A stretch of DNA of 34,602 nucleotides from an uncultured Erysipelotrichaceae bacterium (GTDB taxonomy: Bacteria; Bacillota_I; Bacilli_A; Erysipelotrichales; Erysipelotrichaceae), in NCBI GenBank assembly GCA_947036815.1, contig CAMQRS010000016.1:1-34602 (forward strand), written 5' to 3'. This document shows, one piece after another, positions 33,732 through 34,602 of this stretch (its first letter is position 1; each line of letters starts with the position of its first letter). The position numbers were made by a program, and so were the translations under genes. The notes below the pieces were generated by a model. The model was not told the DNA's origin. It worked only from the letters and a program-made list of their open reading frames with translations, and ran no database searches.

Positions 33732-34514
33732 TTATTTTACTTTGTATATGTATATAATAAAAGATGCATTACATATTAGTGAGTCTAGCGCACATAAACG
33801 CTCTATCGAATCCTTTTTAGACTTGTAGTAATAAGGTGTCATCTTTAACAGATTTCTAATATCTTCATGTGGTAATTGCATATCGAATTCAATTACTTCA
33901 TAATCTATTAAAGACAAGCAATTACTTTCTAAATCTAATATTTCATTATCATAACTAGTTTCATATAACTCTTCTTTCAGTTGTATTAAGTGTTTTATAT
34001 TGGGATCGACTTTTATGACTATCCCATTTTGTTGAAGAATACGATGAAACTCTTCTTGTGCAAATGGTGCGAATATATTTAATATGATATCTACACTGTG
34101 ATCAGCAATTGGCAATTCAAAAATACTGTTTATAAAATATCTGTTTTCTTTATTGTTTCTTGCTGCTATTTTTATCGCATCTTTAGATAAGTCAAAACCA
34201 CAAAATTCATTACCTAACTCACGTTGTATATAATTCGTATAATATCCTTCACCACATCCGGCATCCACAACCTTATGATGTGAGTATTTTTTCATTACTT
34301 CAACTAATTTTTTTGCTAATGGTTCATAATACCCCTTCTTTAAAAATAAGTTTCTTGCGTCTACCATTTCTTTATTATCCCCTGATTGCTGACTTGATTT
34401 CAAAAACAAATTACAATATCCTTGTTTCGCAATATCAAAATTATGGTTTGAGGTACACACATATTTTCTTTCTTCTTTTACTAATTCTTTCTTACATACT
34501 GGACAAATTAACAT
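33732..34514 (-). CDS. RlmA-type 23S rRNA (guanine-N1)-methyltransferase
   Basis: A 260-aa SAM-dependent methyltransferase. The N-terminal zinc finger has CPVC (4-7), then Cys and His in CTSNHNFD, followed by the RlmA-type linker KQGYCNLFL. The Rossmann core starts VVDAGCGEGYYTNY, then GFDLSKDAIK and IFAPFAQEEFHRIL. Related proteins (RlmA-I/RlmA-II) methylate G745 or G748 in 23S rRNA helix 35; RlmA-II gives tylosin resistance. Which type this is cannot be told here. The ATG at 34514 is next to GAGGT; an in-frame ATG at 34535 lies at the -10 box and is less likely. Confidence 0.88.
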   Translation of the reverse strand: MLICPVCKKELVKEERKYVCTSNHNFDIAKQGYCNLFLKSSQQSGDNKEMVDARNLFLKKGYYEPLAKKLVEVMKKYSHHKVVDAGCGEGYYTNYIQRELGNEFCGFDLSKDAIKIAARNNKENRYFINSIFELPIADHSVDIILNIFAPFAQEEFHRILQQNGIVIKVDPNIKHLIQLKEELYETSYDNEILDLESNCLSLIDYEVIEFDMQLPHEDIRNLLKMTPYYYKSKKDSIERLCALDSLICNASFIIYIYKVK

Positions 34515-34536
34515 AAATACCTCTGCTTTCCACATT

Positions 34537-34542
34537 ATTATA
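34537..34542 (-). promoter_or_regulatory. -10 box for the RlmA-type gene
   Basis: TATAAT on minus about 22 bases before the chosen ATG, with a weak TTTGTT at -35 (17 bp spacing). This supports the ATG at 34514 over the one at 34535. Confidence 0.45.
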
Positions 34543-34578
34543 CGCTATATTTATCAGATAACAAAGGGATACACAAAG

Positions 34579-34602
34579 AAAGATAGCCATATGGCTATCT
34601 TT
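34579..34602. terminator. Perfect palindromic terminator at the window edge
   Basis: AAAGATAGCCAT and ATGGCTATCTTT form a 24-base perfect palindrome. On minus it would end an upstream gene that lies outside the window and precedes the RlmA-type gene. Confidence 0.6.

Overview
The window looks like chromosomal DNA from a low-GC member of the Bacillota, most likely Erysipelotrichia or a close relative. The reasons are very AT-rich sequence, Gram-positive-type PolC, purine-rich Shine-Dalgarno sites, a tRNA-sensing T-box, Spx, and contiguous 10-bp MraZ boxes of the kind described in Mollicutes. The taxonomic call is inference. Nearly all genes lie on the minus strand; only the sigma-54 gene and trpS are on plus.

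Positions 1-4600 are accessory, visibly more AT-rich, and partly decayed. They hold a DUF4041/GIY-YIG nuclease-like gene and a cluster of small membrane-protein genes (220, 43, 71 and 61 aa). Among these are a broken second copy of the 61-aa gene and a frameshifted ORF remnant. The 3' end of guaA plus its terminator occurs twice, once at guaA itself (4541-4602) and once displaced about 2.6 kb downstream (1942-2004). This is the pattern left by an element inserted at the guaA 3' end, although no integrase is visible.

Positions 4586-9841 hold guaA (GMP synthase), a NagB/AgaI-type amino-sugar-phosphate deaminase, a diverged sigma-54 factor that lacks the activator-interacting region I, an Spx regulator with an extra cysteine-rich tail, and trpS under T-box control.

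Positions 9930-20376 are a dcw (division and cell wall) cluster read on minus. The order is mraZ, rsmH, ftsL, pbpB, terminator, new promoter, spoVD-like PBP, murE, mraY, murD, uppP. murF, ftsW/spoVE, murG, ftsQ, ftsA and ftsZ are absent, and uppP closes the operon. Three contiguous MraZ boxes overlap the mraZ ribosome binding site.

Positions 20402-28605 carry replication, repair and RNA genes: polC, a Na+/Ca2+ exchanger, rnc and recG. Positions 28622-33731 are the branched-chain amino acid operon ilvB-ilvN-ilvC-ilvD with its promoter and terminator. The window ends with an RlmA-type 23S rRNA methyltransferase gene.

The points most worth following up are the region-I-less sigma-54, the guaA-end duplication enclosing small membrane-protein genes flanked by an exact 30-bp repeat, the Spx cysteine tail, the MraZ-box/SD overlap, and several genes whose -10 box lies so close to the ATG that the mRNA may be leaderless.
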